Below, one piece after another: positions 28,073-35,382 of a DNA stretch of 64,000 nt (position 1 is its first letter; every line of letters begins with the position of its first letter). The stretch spans positions 230,798-294,797 of the forward strand of contig NZ_MHXN01000003.1 in assembly GCF_001824475.1 (NCBI RefSeq). Reading direction: 5' to 3'. Source of the DNA: Phenylobacterium sp. RIFCSPHIGHO2_01_FULL_69_31. Lineage in GTDB: Bacteria > Pseudomonadota > Alphaproteobacteria > Caulobacterales > Caulobacteraceae. A program made the translations under genes and the position numbers. The notes below the pieces were generated by a model. That model saw nothing but the letters and a program-made list of their open reading frames with translations. It had not been told where the DNA came from and made no database searches.

Positions 28073-28106
28073 GGTCTTCCCCCTCGTCCCGCAGTGCTCT
28101 TGGTGT

Positions 28107-28122
28107 GTTACCGCGCGGTGAC
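28107..28122. promoter_or_regulatory. Near-palindrome upstream of the TonB receptor
   Basis: GTTACCGCGCGGTGAC is a 16-base inverted repeat with one mismatched pair. It lies 35 bases upstream of the receptor start codon, in the divergent region shared with the NIPSNAP-like gene. It could be an operator; no regulator can be assigned. Confidence 0.3.
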
Positions 28123-28233
28123 AGTGAGGCGTGAAGCTAGCGACAGACCCTTTGCATTTCCAATGCCTGCAAGGCTTGGAGCCATAGCGCCGTGTCCGCT
28201 TGACGATACGGAACGTGCTCCCAGAGTGGGACC

Positions 28234-28941
28234 ATGACCGTCGACCGCAGACGCTGGATCGCCGGCGCAGGCGCATCCATCCTGGCCCCCGCCACGGCCG
28301 AAGCCGCCGGAGGGGCGCCGATGTACGACTATCTGTTCCTGGATCTCGAGGCGCCCGCCGGGACGCCGCCGGCGAAGGCCTATGCCGACCAGGTGCGCGC
28401 CCGGGCAGGCGGGATCGCGGCGGCGGGCGGCCAGGTGCTGGGCCTGTTCACGCCCCAGCTCGGCTGGCGGTCACGGCAGGCGGCGCTGCTGGTGGGCTGG
28501 CGGCCGGATGCGCCGGGGCGCCAGGCGGAGATGGAGGCGCTGGCGAAGCTGGAGGGCGTGGGCAAGGCCGAGCGCCAGCGCATGGCCGCCACCGCCCGCC
28601 CCACCGCGGGCGATGCGCCGAAGCCGGGCGGCATCTACGTCCACCGCTGGTTCGTCATCGGCGCCGAGAGCCTGGACGAGGTGGTGGCCCTGTCGACCGA
28701 GGGCTGGCGCGATTTCGAGGCCAGGTTCGACACCAACATCTTCGGCCTGTTCGCCGCCGAGCGGTCGGCGGCGGACGCGGCGGCGGGCGTCACGCGCCTG
28801 CTGCTCATCACCCGCTACAAGGACCACGGCGTCTGGGAGACCTCCCGCGATCCCTCCACCGCCGCCATGGCCACCTTCATGCGCCGCCAGAAACTCACCC
28901 GCGACACCTGGGCGGCAAGCACGCTGCTGACGGGGATTTAG
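28234..28941 (+). CDS. NIPSNAP-like exported protein
   Basis: A 235-residue protein with a twin-arginine-like N-terminus (RRRWIAGAGASILAPATAEA). The mature part has two related halves typical of dimeric alpha-beta barrel (NIPSNAP-like) proteins: YDYLFLDLEAP and YVHRWFVIGAESLDEVVAL, with FIxLLITRYK-type strands near the end. It is divergent from the TonB receptor and distantly recalls the NIPSNAP at 4084. The function is unknown and the family assignment moderate. Confidence 0.65.
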   Translation: MTVDRRRWIAGAGASILAPATAEAAGGAPMYDYLFLDLEAPAGTPPAKAYADQVRARAGGIAAAGGQVLGLFTPQLGWRSRQAALLVGWRPDAPGRQAEMEALAKLEGVGKAERQRMAATARPTAGDAPKPGGIYVHRWFVIGAESLDEVVALSTEGWRDFEARFDTNIFGLFAAERSAADAAAGVTRLLLITRYKDHGVWETSRDPSTAAMATFMRRQKLTRDTWAASTLLTGI

Positions 28942-29048
28942 GGCCGGGAGTCGATTGCGGGACGGACCGGGGTTCTCTCAGCCGAACTGATCGCCCGAGC
29001 CTCAGGCTCGCCCACTCCACCAACCGCTCTCCACTTTGCTCGGCGATT

Positions 29049-29124
29049 GGTCCCCTCCCGCCGCTTCGTGGGAGAGATGAACGCGAACCTCATTCCTCCC
29101 CCGCGAAGCGGCGGGAGGGGGACC
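29049..29124. repeat. Inverted repeat in the intergenic region left of the DUF559 gene
   Basis: The left arm (29049-29068, GGTCCCCTCCCGCCGCTTCG) and right arm (29104-29124) are reverse complements apart from a single inserted base. They are separated by about 35 bases. The GGCGGGAGGGGGACC core recurs in inverted form to the right of the DUF559 gene near 29605-29620. The composition resembles dispersed intergenic repeats of alphaproteobacteria. Between 28942 and 29189 I see no other gene. Confidence 0.7.
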
Positions 29125-29152
29125 GCGGGCGGAGGGCGGCGCAGCCGGCCGT

Positions 29153-29182
29153 AGAGCGCGGGGTGGAGGGGGCGAGCGGCCG
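29153..29182. repeat. Left 30-base flanking inverted repeat of the DUF559 unit
   Basis: This sequence starts AGAGCGCGGGGTGGAGGGGG. It is matched in inverted orientation at 29561-29590 with 28 of 30 bases identical. It abuts the 3' end of the DUF559 gene. A flanking pair this similar suggests the gene and its borders form one unit. Confidence 0.75.
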
Positions 29183-29189
29183 CCCAGGC

Positions 29190-29540
29190 CTACCCACCGC
29201 GCTTCGAGTTTTCGATCTGCAACAGGATCTCGTCCATGACCCCGTCCAGGTCATGGTAGATTCGCGACGCGGGAATGCGGACGGTGTGCACGCCTTGGCC
29301 TGCCAGCCAGCGGTCGCGGGCGGCGTCCCTGAGTTGAGCCTCGTCATCCCAGTGCGTGGCGCCATCGACCTCGATCGCGAGACGCACGGAGGGGCAATAG
29401 AAGTCGAGGATGATCGATCCGAACGGATGCTGCCGCCGGAAGGTCGGGCGGTCCTCCGCGCGTCCGCGCAAGCGGGTCCACAGGATCACTTCCGGCTCGG
29501 TCATCGCCTTGCGCATGGCGCGGGCGCGGGTGGTGATCAT
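29190..29540 (-). CDS. DUF559 endonuclease-fold protein
   Basis: A 116-residue protein of the DUF559 family (Vsr/restriction-endonuclease-like fold). It has the characteristic RKAMTEPEVILWTRLRGR, FRRQHPFGSIILDFYCPSVR and AIEVDGATHWDD; the D-x-E-V-D type acidic residues fit a PD-(D/E)XK nuclease core. I choose the ATG at 29540 because the longer in-frame start at 29597 would translate through the flanking repeat. No methylase or other restriction partner is present. The gene is bracketed by 30-base inverted repeats. Confidence 0.82.
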   Translation of the reverse strand: MITTRARAMRKAMTEPEVILWTRLRGRAEDRPTFRRQHPFGSIILDFYCPSVRLAIEVDGATHWDDEAQLRDAARDRWLAGQGVHTVRIPASRIYHDLDGVMDEILLQIENSKRGG

Positions 29541-29560
29541 GGTCCGTCGCAAGGCTGTGC

Positions 29561-29590
29561 CGGCCGCTTGCCCCCTCCACCACGCGCTCT
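29561..29590. repeat. Right 30-base flanking inverted repeat of the DUF559 unit
   Basis: CGGCCGCTTGCCCCCTCCAC and the following ten bases are the reverse complement of 29153-29182 with two mismatches. It lies 20 bases upstream of the DUF559 start codon. Confidence 0.75.
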
Positions 29591-29608
29591 CCACCACTTC
29601 GTGGTCCC

Positions 29609-29631
29609 CCTCCCCCGCCTTGCGGGGGAGG
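29609..29631. repeat. Perfect hairpin next to the DUF559 unit
   Basis: CCTCCCCCGC and GCGGGGGAGG form a perfect 10-base stem around CTT. It belongs to the same repeat family as the inverted repeat at 29049-29124. There is no T-run after it, so it is not an obvious terminator. Confidence 0.65.
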
Positions 29632-29688
29632 TGAAGAACATTGCAAGAACCTATTGAGCGATCAAGGGCAGACTTACGCCCGCCGCCC

Positions 29689-30216
29689 CTACGGGGCGAA
29701 GCTGGAGCGGCCCTGGATGCCCCAGCGGCCGTCCTGGCGGGTGACGATGTAGATGCTGTCGAAGCCGCCGATGACCGAGCCGTCCTTGCGGAAGCGGCTG
29801 AAGCGGGTATCGATGTGGACCTTGTCGGCGCCGGCGTGGATCACCTCGCGCCGCTGCCAGGCGGAGTGGTCCCAGTCGCTGAGCGCGCCGGTGGTGAACA
29901 TCTCCGGCTTGTGGAAGCCCGGGTTGATCACGGTCACCTTGCCCGAGGCGAAGCGCACGTGCGGGAAGTTGAAGGTGGCTTCGAAGGCGGCGAGGTCGCG
30001 GGCGTTGAAGGCCGCCATGAAGGCGTCGAGCCGTTCCTGGGCGGCGGCGATCTCGGCGGCGAACTTCGCGTGCTCGGGCTTCACCGGCGGCGCGGCGGCC
30101 GACTGGCCCAGGGCCGGCGATCCGGCGGCGAGCGATGCGCCGGCGGCCCCGGCGGCGATGATGGCGTCCCTGCGGCTGACCATGGCGATGCTTCCTCGGT
30201 TCTTGTTCTGGTTCAT
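29689..30216 (-). CDS. Exported SnoaL-like (NTF2-fold) protein
   Basis: A 175-residue protein. The signal region SRRDAIIAAGAAGASLAAGS looks twin-arginine-like. The mature part (ERLDAFMAAFNARDLAAFEATFNFPH through DSIYIVTRQDGRWGIQGRSSF) has the pattern of SnoaL/NTF2-like small barrels. Start 30216 overlaps the TetR stop as ATGA with GAGGG upstream; an alternative ATG at 30183 has GAGGAAG upstream. The function is unknown; a small lyase, isomerase or ligand-binding role is typical of the fold. Confidence 0.7.
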   Translation of the reverse strand: MNQNKNRGSIAMVSRRDAIIAAGAAGASLAAGSPALGQSAAAPPVKPEHAKFAAEIAAAQERLDAFMAAFNARDLAAFEATFNFPHVRFASGKVTVINPGFHKPEMFTTGALSDWDHSAWQRREVIHAGADKVHIDTRFSRFRKDGSVIGGFDSIYIVTRQDGRWGIQGRSSFAP

Positions 30217-30899
30217 GGCGTCAGGCCCTCGGTGTCGAAGGGCCACTCCTGCTCGGGCGAATCCAGGTTCAGCAGCTCGGCGGCGTTGTGGCGCCAGGCG
30301 CGCATCATCTGGCCGCACCAGCGGATGAACAGCTCGTCCCGGCTGGGGTCGCCCCGCTCGACCCAATAGGCGAGCGCGTCGTTGCAGAACGAGATCATCG
30401 GCTCCAGCGCCAGCTCCAGCAGCGCCGGGCGCTGGTCCCGGGGCGGCGGCGCTTCGGGATACCAGAGCAGGCCGCGCAGGCGCTGGCCGGTGCGCCGCCG
30501 CAGGGCCGCGTGCGCCGCGTGATAGGCCGGGTTCTGGCCGCCGTGCCGGACCAGCAGGATGAAGCCGTCCTGGAACGAACGCGCGGCCGCCAGCGACTTG
30601 CGCATGCCGCCGCCGTAGCCCCGCCACGGCTTGCCGTCCTGGTTGTTCAGCCGGCGCAGGGTCTCGGCGAAGATCCCCTGGATCAGGGCGTCCTTCGACG
30701 GGAAGCGCCGGTACAGCACCACCTTCGTCACCCCCGCCGCCGCGGCCACCTGCTCCATGGTGGCGCCGGCCAGGCCATGCTGGCGGAAGACCCCCGCGGC
30801 CACCCGCATGAACGCCTCCCGCCGTTCGGCCTCGCGGGCGGTGCGCAGGGCCGCGTTGGGTTCGGCGTCGTCGGCGGCGTCGGCGAGGGTCCGGGTCAT
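30213..30899 (-). CDS. TetR-family transcriptional regulator
   Basis: A 228-residue regulator. The helix-turn-helix is at about residues 30-75: VFRQHGLAGATMEQVAAAAG then VTKVVLYRRFPSKDALIQGI. The C-terminal ligand domain is not specific. It is four bases after the sulfatase stop and overlaps the SnoaL-like gene, so sulfatase, regulator and SnoaL-like protein probably form one operon controlled by the TetR protein or the divergent LysR. Confidence 0.92.
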   Translation of the reverse strand: MTRTLADAADDAEPNAALRTAREAERREAFMRVAAGVFRQHGLAGATMEQVAAAAGVTKVVLYRRFPSKDALIQGIFAETLRRLNNQDGKPWRGYGGGMRKSLAAARSFQDGFILLVRHGGQNPAYHAAHAALRRRTGQRLRGLLWYPEAPPPRDQRPALLELALEPMISFCNDALAYWVERGDPSRDELFIRWCGQMMRAWRHNAAELLNLDSPEQEWPFDTEGLTP

Positions 30900-30903
30900 G
30901 GGC

Positions 30904-32460
30904 TCAGTCGTAGATCTTCAGCAGTTGGCCGTCCTGCTTCTTCACCGACTGGCGCATGCTGGTCCACTGCGGCGGCACGTTGTCCTTGTCCCAGGCCTTC
31001 AGCTTGGCCTGCAGTCCTGCGACCACGCCGGGGTTCGCCGCGGCGACGTTGGCCTTCTCGCCCGGGTCGCCTTTCAGATCGAACAGCATCACGTGCTGGC
31101 CCAGGGGCGAAACCACGGCGTGGGTTCCGTCGGGCGTGATGTTGGCCGCGTTGACCGCCCTGTCGGACGGGTCGGCCTTGTTCGCCTCCCACAGCTTCCA
31201 GTCTCCGTCCCGGATCGCGAAGTTAGGGCCCGCGCGCCAGTAGACCGTCGGGTTCGGAACGCCCGAGTTCCCCCCGGTGACGAAGGGCATCAGGTTCACC
31301 CCATCCGTCCCCTTGGGCAGGCTGGCGCCCGCCAGCGCCGCGGCGGTGGGCACGATGTCCAGGCTGGACACCATGCGATCGTCGACGCGCCCGCCCGGGA
31401 TCCGGCCCGGCCAGGCGACGATGTAGGGGACGCGGACCCCGCCCTCGAGGTGCGTTCCCTTGTGCCCGTTGAGCGGGGCGTTGGAACAGGCGCCCTGGAT
31501 GTACGGCGCGCAGCCGTTGTCGGAGAGGAAGACGATCAGGGTGTTCTTCTCCAGCCCCTCGGCCTTCAGCTTGGCGCGGATGGCGCCCACCCCGTCGTCC
31601 AGCGAGGACACCATGGCCGCATAGACCCGCTGGCCGCGGTCCGGCACGTGCCGGTAGCGGTCGAGGTACTTCTTGGTGGCCTGGAGCGGCGTGTGGGGGG
31701 TCGTGTAGGCCAGGTAGAGGAAGAACGGCCTCTCCTTGTTGGACCCGATGAAGCGCACGGCCTCGTCGGTGAAGGCGTCGGTCAGGTACGCCTTCACCTC
31801 CACCACCTGCTTGCCGCGCCGGACCGTGGCGACGCTGCGCAGGTAGGCCATCCGTTCGTCGTCGGTGGCGGTGGGCGGCAGAGGATCCTGGATCGTGGCG
31901 CGGAACGAGCCCGCGGCGCCGGGCGGGGTGTAGGTGTCGTCGCCCGGCTGGCTCTGGGTGAAGAAGGCCGTGGCGCCGGCGGTGATGCCGAAGAACTCGT
32001 CGAAGCCGCGGTCGGTGGGCTGGTAGCCCTCGGCCTCGCCCAGGTGCCACTTGCCGATCATGCCGGTGCGATAGCCGGCGGTCTTCAGGATATTGCCCAT
32101 GAACGGCTCGGCCAGGGAGACGCCGCCGCGCCGGTCGCGGCCCACAGGATTGAACTCCCAGCCGAACCGCTGCTGGTAGCGGCCGGTGAGGATCGCCGCC
32201 CGCGACGGGGCGCAGACCGGGTGGGTGACGTAGCCCGAGGTGAAGCGCACGCCGTCCGCTGCGAGGGCGTCGATGTTCGGCGTCTTGATGATCGTCGAGC
32301 CATAGGCCGAGGTGTCGCCATAGCCCAGGTCGTCGGCGACGATGACGATGATGTTGGGCCGCGGCGCCGCCCGCGCCGGATCCACGGCCGTGGCCGGCGG
32401 CGCGCTGGCCGCGGCGGCCAGCGACAGGGTGGCCGCGAGGATCAGGGGGGCGCGTTTCAT
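30904..32460 (-). CDS. Secreted sulfatase (formylglycine type)
   Basis: A 518-residue type I sulfatase with signal peptide (LILAATLSLAAAASAPPATA). Metal-binding NIIVIVADDLGYGD is at the N-terminus of the mature domain. The modification motif is HPVCAPSRAAILTGRY, in which Cys becomes formylglycine. IGKWHLGE, PHTPLQATKKY, FLSDNG and HKGTHLEGGVRVPYI complete the active site. It removes sulfate from an external ester; the substrate is not identifiable, though it resembles polysaccharide and arylsulfatases. No sulfatase-maturing enzyme is in the window. Confidence 0.93.
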   Translation of the reverse strand: MKRAPLILAATLSLAAAASAPPATAVDPARAAPRPNIIVIVADDLGYGDTSAYGSTIIKTPNIDALAADGVRFTSGYVTHPVCAPSRAAILTGRYQQRFGWEFNPVGRDRRGGVSLAEPFMGNILKTAGYRTGMIGKWHLGEAEGYQPTDRGFDEFFGITAGATAFFTQSQPGDDTYTPPGAAGSFRATIQDPLPPTATDDERMAYLRSVATVRRGKQVVEVKAYLTDAFTDEAVRFIGSNKERPFFLYLAYTTPHTPLQATKKYLDRYRHVPDRGQRVYAAMVSSLDDGVGAIRAKLKAEGLEKNTLIVFLSDNGCAPYIQGACSNAPLNGHKGTHLEGGVRVPYIVAWPGRIPGGRVDDRMVSSLDIVPTAAALAGASLPKGTDGVNLMPFVTGGNSGVPNPTVYWRAGPNFAIRDGDWKLWEANKADPSDRAVNAANITPDGTHAVVSPLGQHVMLFDLKGDPGEKANVAAANPGVVAGLQAKLKAWDKDNVPPQWTSMRQSVKKQDGQLLKIYD

Positions 32461-32549
32461 ACCGTGGGCTCCTTGGTCGGCCCGGACGCTAGCCGGATCG
32501 CGCGGTCCGATCTGCACAATTGGATGACAGGGTGCTATAGCCCGCGGGC

Positions 32550-33458
32550 ATGGAGCTTCGGCATCTCGAACAGATTCTGGAAATCTGCCGCGCGGGCGGT
32601 TTCAGCGGCGCGGCGCGCAAGCTGCAGATCTCGCAACCCACCCTGTCCAAGAGCATCGCACGGCTGGAGTCGCAGCTGTCGCTCCGGCTGTTCGAACGGA
32701 CGAACGGCGCGGCGCGGCCCACCGCCTACGGCGCCTTCGTGGCCCAGCGGGCGGAGACCCTGCTGCAGGGCGTGGCCGCCCTGACCCGCGACCTGGAGCA
32801 GCTTGCGCGTGGCGAGGAGGGGCGGATCCGCATCGCCGTCGGCCCCGCCTCGCGCCTCAAGCCCCTGCCCGAACTGCTGCGCCGGGTGGCGGTGCGGTTC
32901 CCCAAACTGCACGTGGAGACGATCCAGGAGACCGGCCCCGGCGTCATGAAGGCGCTGCACGACGGGCGGGTCGATATCGCGTTCGGCTATTCCGAGCATG
33001 CGGCCCGCTACGGCGAGCTGATCCGCAAGAAGATGTTCGAGGACGCGGTGATCCTGGTGGCGCGGCCGGGCCATCCGGCGCTGGCGCTGCGGGACGCGGG
33101 CCCGCGGGAGCTGCTGCAGTATCCGTTCGCCCTGCCCAGCGTGCTGCCGGGCGTCGAGCGCTGGGCCGGCGAGATGTCGCGGGAGGAGGGCGAGAACCTC
33201 AGGGCCTTCATCAGCGACGACTACTCGCTGATCGTGCACCGGGCGCTGGACACCGACACCATCGCGCTGGGGGCCTCGTTCCTGTTCGCCGAGCAGGTGA
33301 AGGACGGGCGGCTGGCGGTGGTGTCGTCCACCCTCGACGTGCCCTACGCCTGCTGGATGCTGACCACGGCCGAGCGGTGGCGCTCGCCGCTGATCAAGGC
33401 CATGGCCGAACTGTCCAAGGCGGCCGTCGCCGACCGGCCGCTGACCGCGGCGGCCTGA
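32550..33458 (+). CDS. LysR-family transcriptional regulator
   Basis: A 302-residue regulator. The winged helix-turn-helix is MELRHLEQILEICRAGGFSG then AARKLQISQPTLSKSIARLE; the effector domain starts at about residue 90 (RIRIAVGPASRLKPLPELL). It is divergent from the sulfatase with 89 bases between the starts, the usual arrangement for a LysR controlling its neighbour. Sulfatase is therefore the likely target (inference). Confidence 0.92.
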   Translation: MELRHLEQILEICRAGGFSGAARKLQISQPTLSKSIARLESQLSLRLFERTNGAARPTAYGAFVAQRAETLLQGVAALTRDLEQLARGEEGRIRIAVGPASRLKPLPELLRRVAVRFPKLHVETIQETGPGVMKALHDGRVDIAFGYSEHAARYGELIRKKMFEDAVILVARPGHPALALRDAGPRELLQYPFALPSVLPGVERWAGEMSREEGENLRAFISDDYSLIVHRALDTDTIALGASFLFAEQVKDGRLAVVSSTLDVPYACWMLTTAERWRSPLIKAMAELSKAAVADRPLTAAA

Positions 33459-33468
33459 TAGCCGCCGG

Positions 33469-34119
33469 CTATGCGCGCCGGCTAAGGCCCGCCTGCTCCA
33501 TCCGCCACTTGAGCTGGTCGAACCGGTCCTGGCCGAAGAACGGCTCGCCGCCGAACACCATCATGGGCACGCCCCAGTGACCGGCGGCGCGCTGGTCGAC
33601 CTGGTTGGCCTCCACGACCTGGGCCAGGCGATCGGCCTGCCCGTCCGCCACGGCGCTGAGCTCGGCATAGTCCAGGCCGGCCCGTTCGGCCGCACGGGCG
33701 AGGTGGTCGCCCTCGTGCCAGTTGTCGACCTCGCCGCTCCAGATGGTGTGGCCGACCTCCGCCACGAACGGCAGGCCCCGGCCCCGCTCCGCCGCGGCGA
33801 CGCCCAGGTGGGTGAGGCGGTGGATGTAGGGCTGCTGCATCCGGTAGCCGACGCCGGGCGCCTGCTGCACCGGGTCCGGCCGCGGCCAGCGGAACGGCAG
33901 GCCGAGGAAGGCCGCCTCCCGGAAGACGTCCTTCATGAAATAGGGCGTCCACAGCGGATCGCGGGTCTCGAAGAACTCCGGCGTGCGCACCGCCAGCGGA
34001 TAGACGGGCCGCACGTTGCAGGCCACGTCGTACTCCGCCTCCAGCGCCATCAGGCGCGGCGCCACCATGTAGGAATAGGGTGACCGGAAGGACCAGTAGA
34101 GGTCGTAGCCTAGGGTCAT
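33469..34119 (-). CDS. 2-hydroxychromene-2-carboxylate isomerase-like (DsbA/GST-kappa fold)
   Basis: A 216-residue protein. The N-terminal thioredoxin-fold strand and active-site loop DLYWSFRSPYSYMVAPRL is typical of the HCCA isomerase group, where a serine takes the place of the DsbA cysteine. WGVPMMVFGGEPFFGQDRF is the conserved cis-proline and C-terminal segment. Such proteins act as glutathione-dependent isomerases in aromatic degradation or as unspecific GSH enzymes. No aromatic pathway genes are adjacent. Confidence 0.85.
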   Translation of the reverse strand: MTLGYDLYWSFRSPYSYMVAPRLMALEAEYDVACNVRPVYPLAVRTPEFFETRDPLWTPYFMKDVFREAAFLGLPFRWPRPDPVQQAPGVGYRMQQPYIHRLTHLGVAAAERGRGLPFVAEVGHTIWSGEVDNWHEGDHLARAAERAGLDYAELSAVADGQADRLAQVVEANQVDQRAAGHWGVPMMVFGGEPFFGQDRFDQLKWRMEQAGLSRRA

Positions 34120-34163
34120 CGCATCCTTCCCGTCTGGTGTTTCCCGAGCTGTAGCATAGAAAC

Positions 34164-34186
34164 GTGAATTGGAATTCCGATTTCAC
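34164..34186. promoter_or_regulatory. Nested palindrome between the isomerase-like gene and the FixJ-like gene
   Basis: The 8-base palindrome GGAATTCC (34171-34178) is flanked by GTGAA (34164-34168) and TTCAC (34182-34186). It sits about 45 bases upstream of the HCCA-isomerase-like start and could be its operator. Unassigned. Confidence 0.3.
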
Positions 34187-34211
34187 CGTCTCCGGCGGTC
34201 CGGCCAGCGTT

Positions 34212-34225
34212 CATATCTTCGTATG
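34212..34225. promoter_or_regulatory. CATA-N6-TATG box 1, upstream of the FixJ-like gene
   Basis: CATATCTTCGTATG; the flanking bases extend the inverted repeat to TCATA-N6-TATGA (34211-34226). It lies about 60 bases upstream of the FixJ-like start. Two more boxes of identical architecture are in the same cluster (34903-34916 and 36953-36966), suggesting a site for the encoded response regulator. Confidence 0.6.
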
Positions 34226-34286
34226 AGCGGCGCGGGGCCGGCGGCTGTGTCATAAGATCGCAGTCCCATCGCCTGCCCGAAGACCC

Positions 34287-34901
34287 ATGCCCGAAGCCGC
34301 GATCGTCCATATCGTCGATGACGACGCCTCCCTCGGCGAGGCGCTCGCCAGCCTGTTCCGGTCGGTGGGCCTGGAGCCGCGGCTCTACGGCTCGGCGCAG
34401 GCCTTTCTCGACGCCGAGCTTCCGGACGCCCCCGGGTGCCTGGTGCTGGACGTACGCCTGCCTGGCCTCTCCGGGCTCGACTTCCAGGCCCAGCTCGCCC
34501 AGTTCGGGATCGGCCTGCCCGTGGTGCTGATGACCGGCCACGGCGACATCCCGATGTCGGTGCGCGGCATGAAGGCGGGCGCCGTCGACTTCCTGCCAAA
34601 GCCGTTCCGCGAGCAGGACATGCTGGACGCGGTCACCACCGGGATCGAGCGCGACCGCCAGCGCCGGGCCGCCGATGGGGGTCGACGGGCGCTGGAGGAG
34701 CGTTTCGCCACCCTCTCCCCACGCGAGCGACAGGTCATGGCTTTGGTCACCGCCGGCAAGCTCAACAAGCAGGTGGCGGGCGAGCTGTCGCTGTCGGAGA
34801 TCACCGTGAAGATCCACCGCGGCGCGGCGATGCGGAAGATGGGCGCGCGCTCGCTGGCCGACCTGGTGCGGATGGCCGAGGCCCTGCACGTCGGCGCCTG
34901 A
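34287..34901 (+). CDS. FixJ-like response regulator (receiver plus LuxR-type HTH)
   Basis: A 204-residue regulator. In the receiver domain (about 1-125) the acidic pocket is IVDDDAS, the phosphoacceptor is D55 in LVLDVRLPG, MTGHGD carries the conserved Thr, and the conserved Lys is in LPKPF. The C-terminal GerE/LuxR helix-turn-helix starts LSPRERQVMALVTAGKLNKQ. Phosphorylation by the kinase at 35383 would activate DNA binding, probably at the CATA-N6-TATG boxes (inference). Confidence 0.95.
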   Translation: MPEAAIVHIVDDDASLGEALASLFRSVGLEPRLYGSAQAFLDAELPDAPGCLVLDVRLPGLSGLDFQAQLAQFGIGLPVVLMTGHGDIPMSVRGMKAGAVDFLPKPFREQDMLDAVTTGIERDRQRRAADGGRRALEERFATLSPRERQVMALVTAGKLNKQVAGELSLSEITVKIHRGAAMRKMGARSLADLVRMAEALHVGA

Positions 34902-34902
34902 C

Positions 34903-34916
34903 CATACCTGCGTATG
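34903..34916. promoter_or_regulatory. CATA-N6-TATG box 2, upstream of the lone receiver gene
   Basis: CATACCTGCGTATG begins one base after the FixJ-like stop codon and 51 bases before the receiver start. It would allow separate control of the receiver-kinase pair. Confidence 0.6.
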
Positions 34917-34953
34917 ATTCCGGCGCGGGCGGCGGCATGCGAAGCCGTTCGCC

Positions 34954-35325
34954 ATGAGCGCGGCCGATCCGTTGATCTCCATCGTCGAGGACGACGAGTC
35001 CCTGCGCCAGGCCATGGTCGGCCTCGTGCGGTCGCTGGGCTACCGCGTGGCCAGCTATCCGAGCGCGGAGGACTTCCTGGCCGCCGACGCCCGCGACCGG
35101 TCGAACTGCGTCATCACGGATATCCAGATGCCCGGCCTCTCGGGCATCGACCTCAAGCTCCGGCTCACCGCCGAGGGCGTGGCGACCCCGGTGATCATGG
35201 TCACGGCCCGCGCCGAGCCGGCCCTGCATGAAAAGGCAATGGCCAGCGGCGCCTGCTGCCTGCTGCGCAAGCCGTTCACCGCCGAGGCGCTCATCGACTG
35301 CCTGGACCAGGCCCTGGCCGCCTGA
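34954..35325 (+). CDS. Single-domain response regulator (receiver only)
   Basis: A 123-residue receiver domain without an output domain. Acidic residues are in IVEDDESLR, the phosphoacceptor is D56 in VITDIQMPGLSGIDLK, MVTARAE supplies the Thr, and RKPFTAEAL the Lys. Such proteins act as phosphate sinks, relays or allosteric regulators of the partner kinase. It lies between the FixJ-like regulator and the histidine kinase. The N-terminus is related to that of FixJ receivers, so it may have arisen by duplication. Confidence 0.92.
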   Translation: MSAADPLISIVEDDESLRQAMVGLVRSLGYRVASYPSAEDFLAADARDRSNCVITDIQMPGLSGIDLKLRLTAEGVATPVIMVTARAEPALHEKAMASGACCLLRKPFTAEALIDCLDQALAA

Positions 35326-35382
35326 GCGGTGGACACCCTGCCCCGCTCTTCGGCTAAGGTCGCCCGGCAAAGGGGTGCGCGC

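Noticed and set aside
28942..29189. Small RNA or tRNA gene in the intergenic region
   Set aside because: The visible structure is explained by the inverted repeats. No cloverleaf or promoter/terminator pair was seen.
29190..29540. Restriction-modification or Vsr repair system around the DUF559 gene
   Set aside because: No methyltransferase, specificity subunit or mismatch-repair partner is adjacent.
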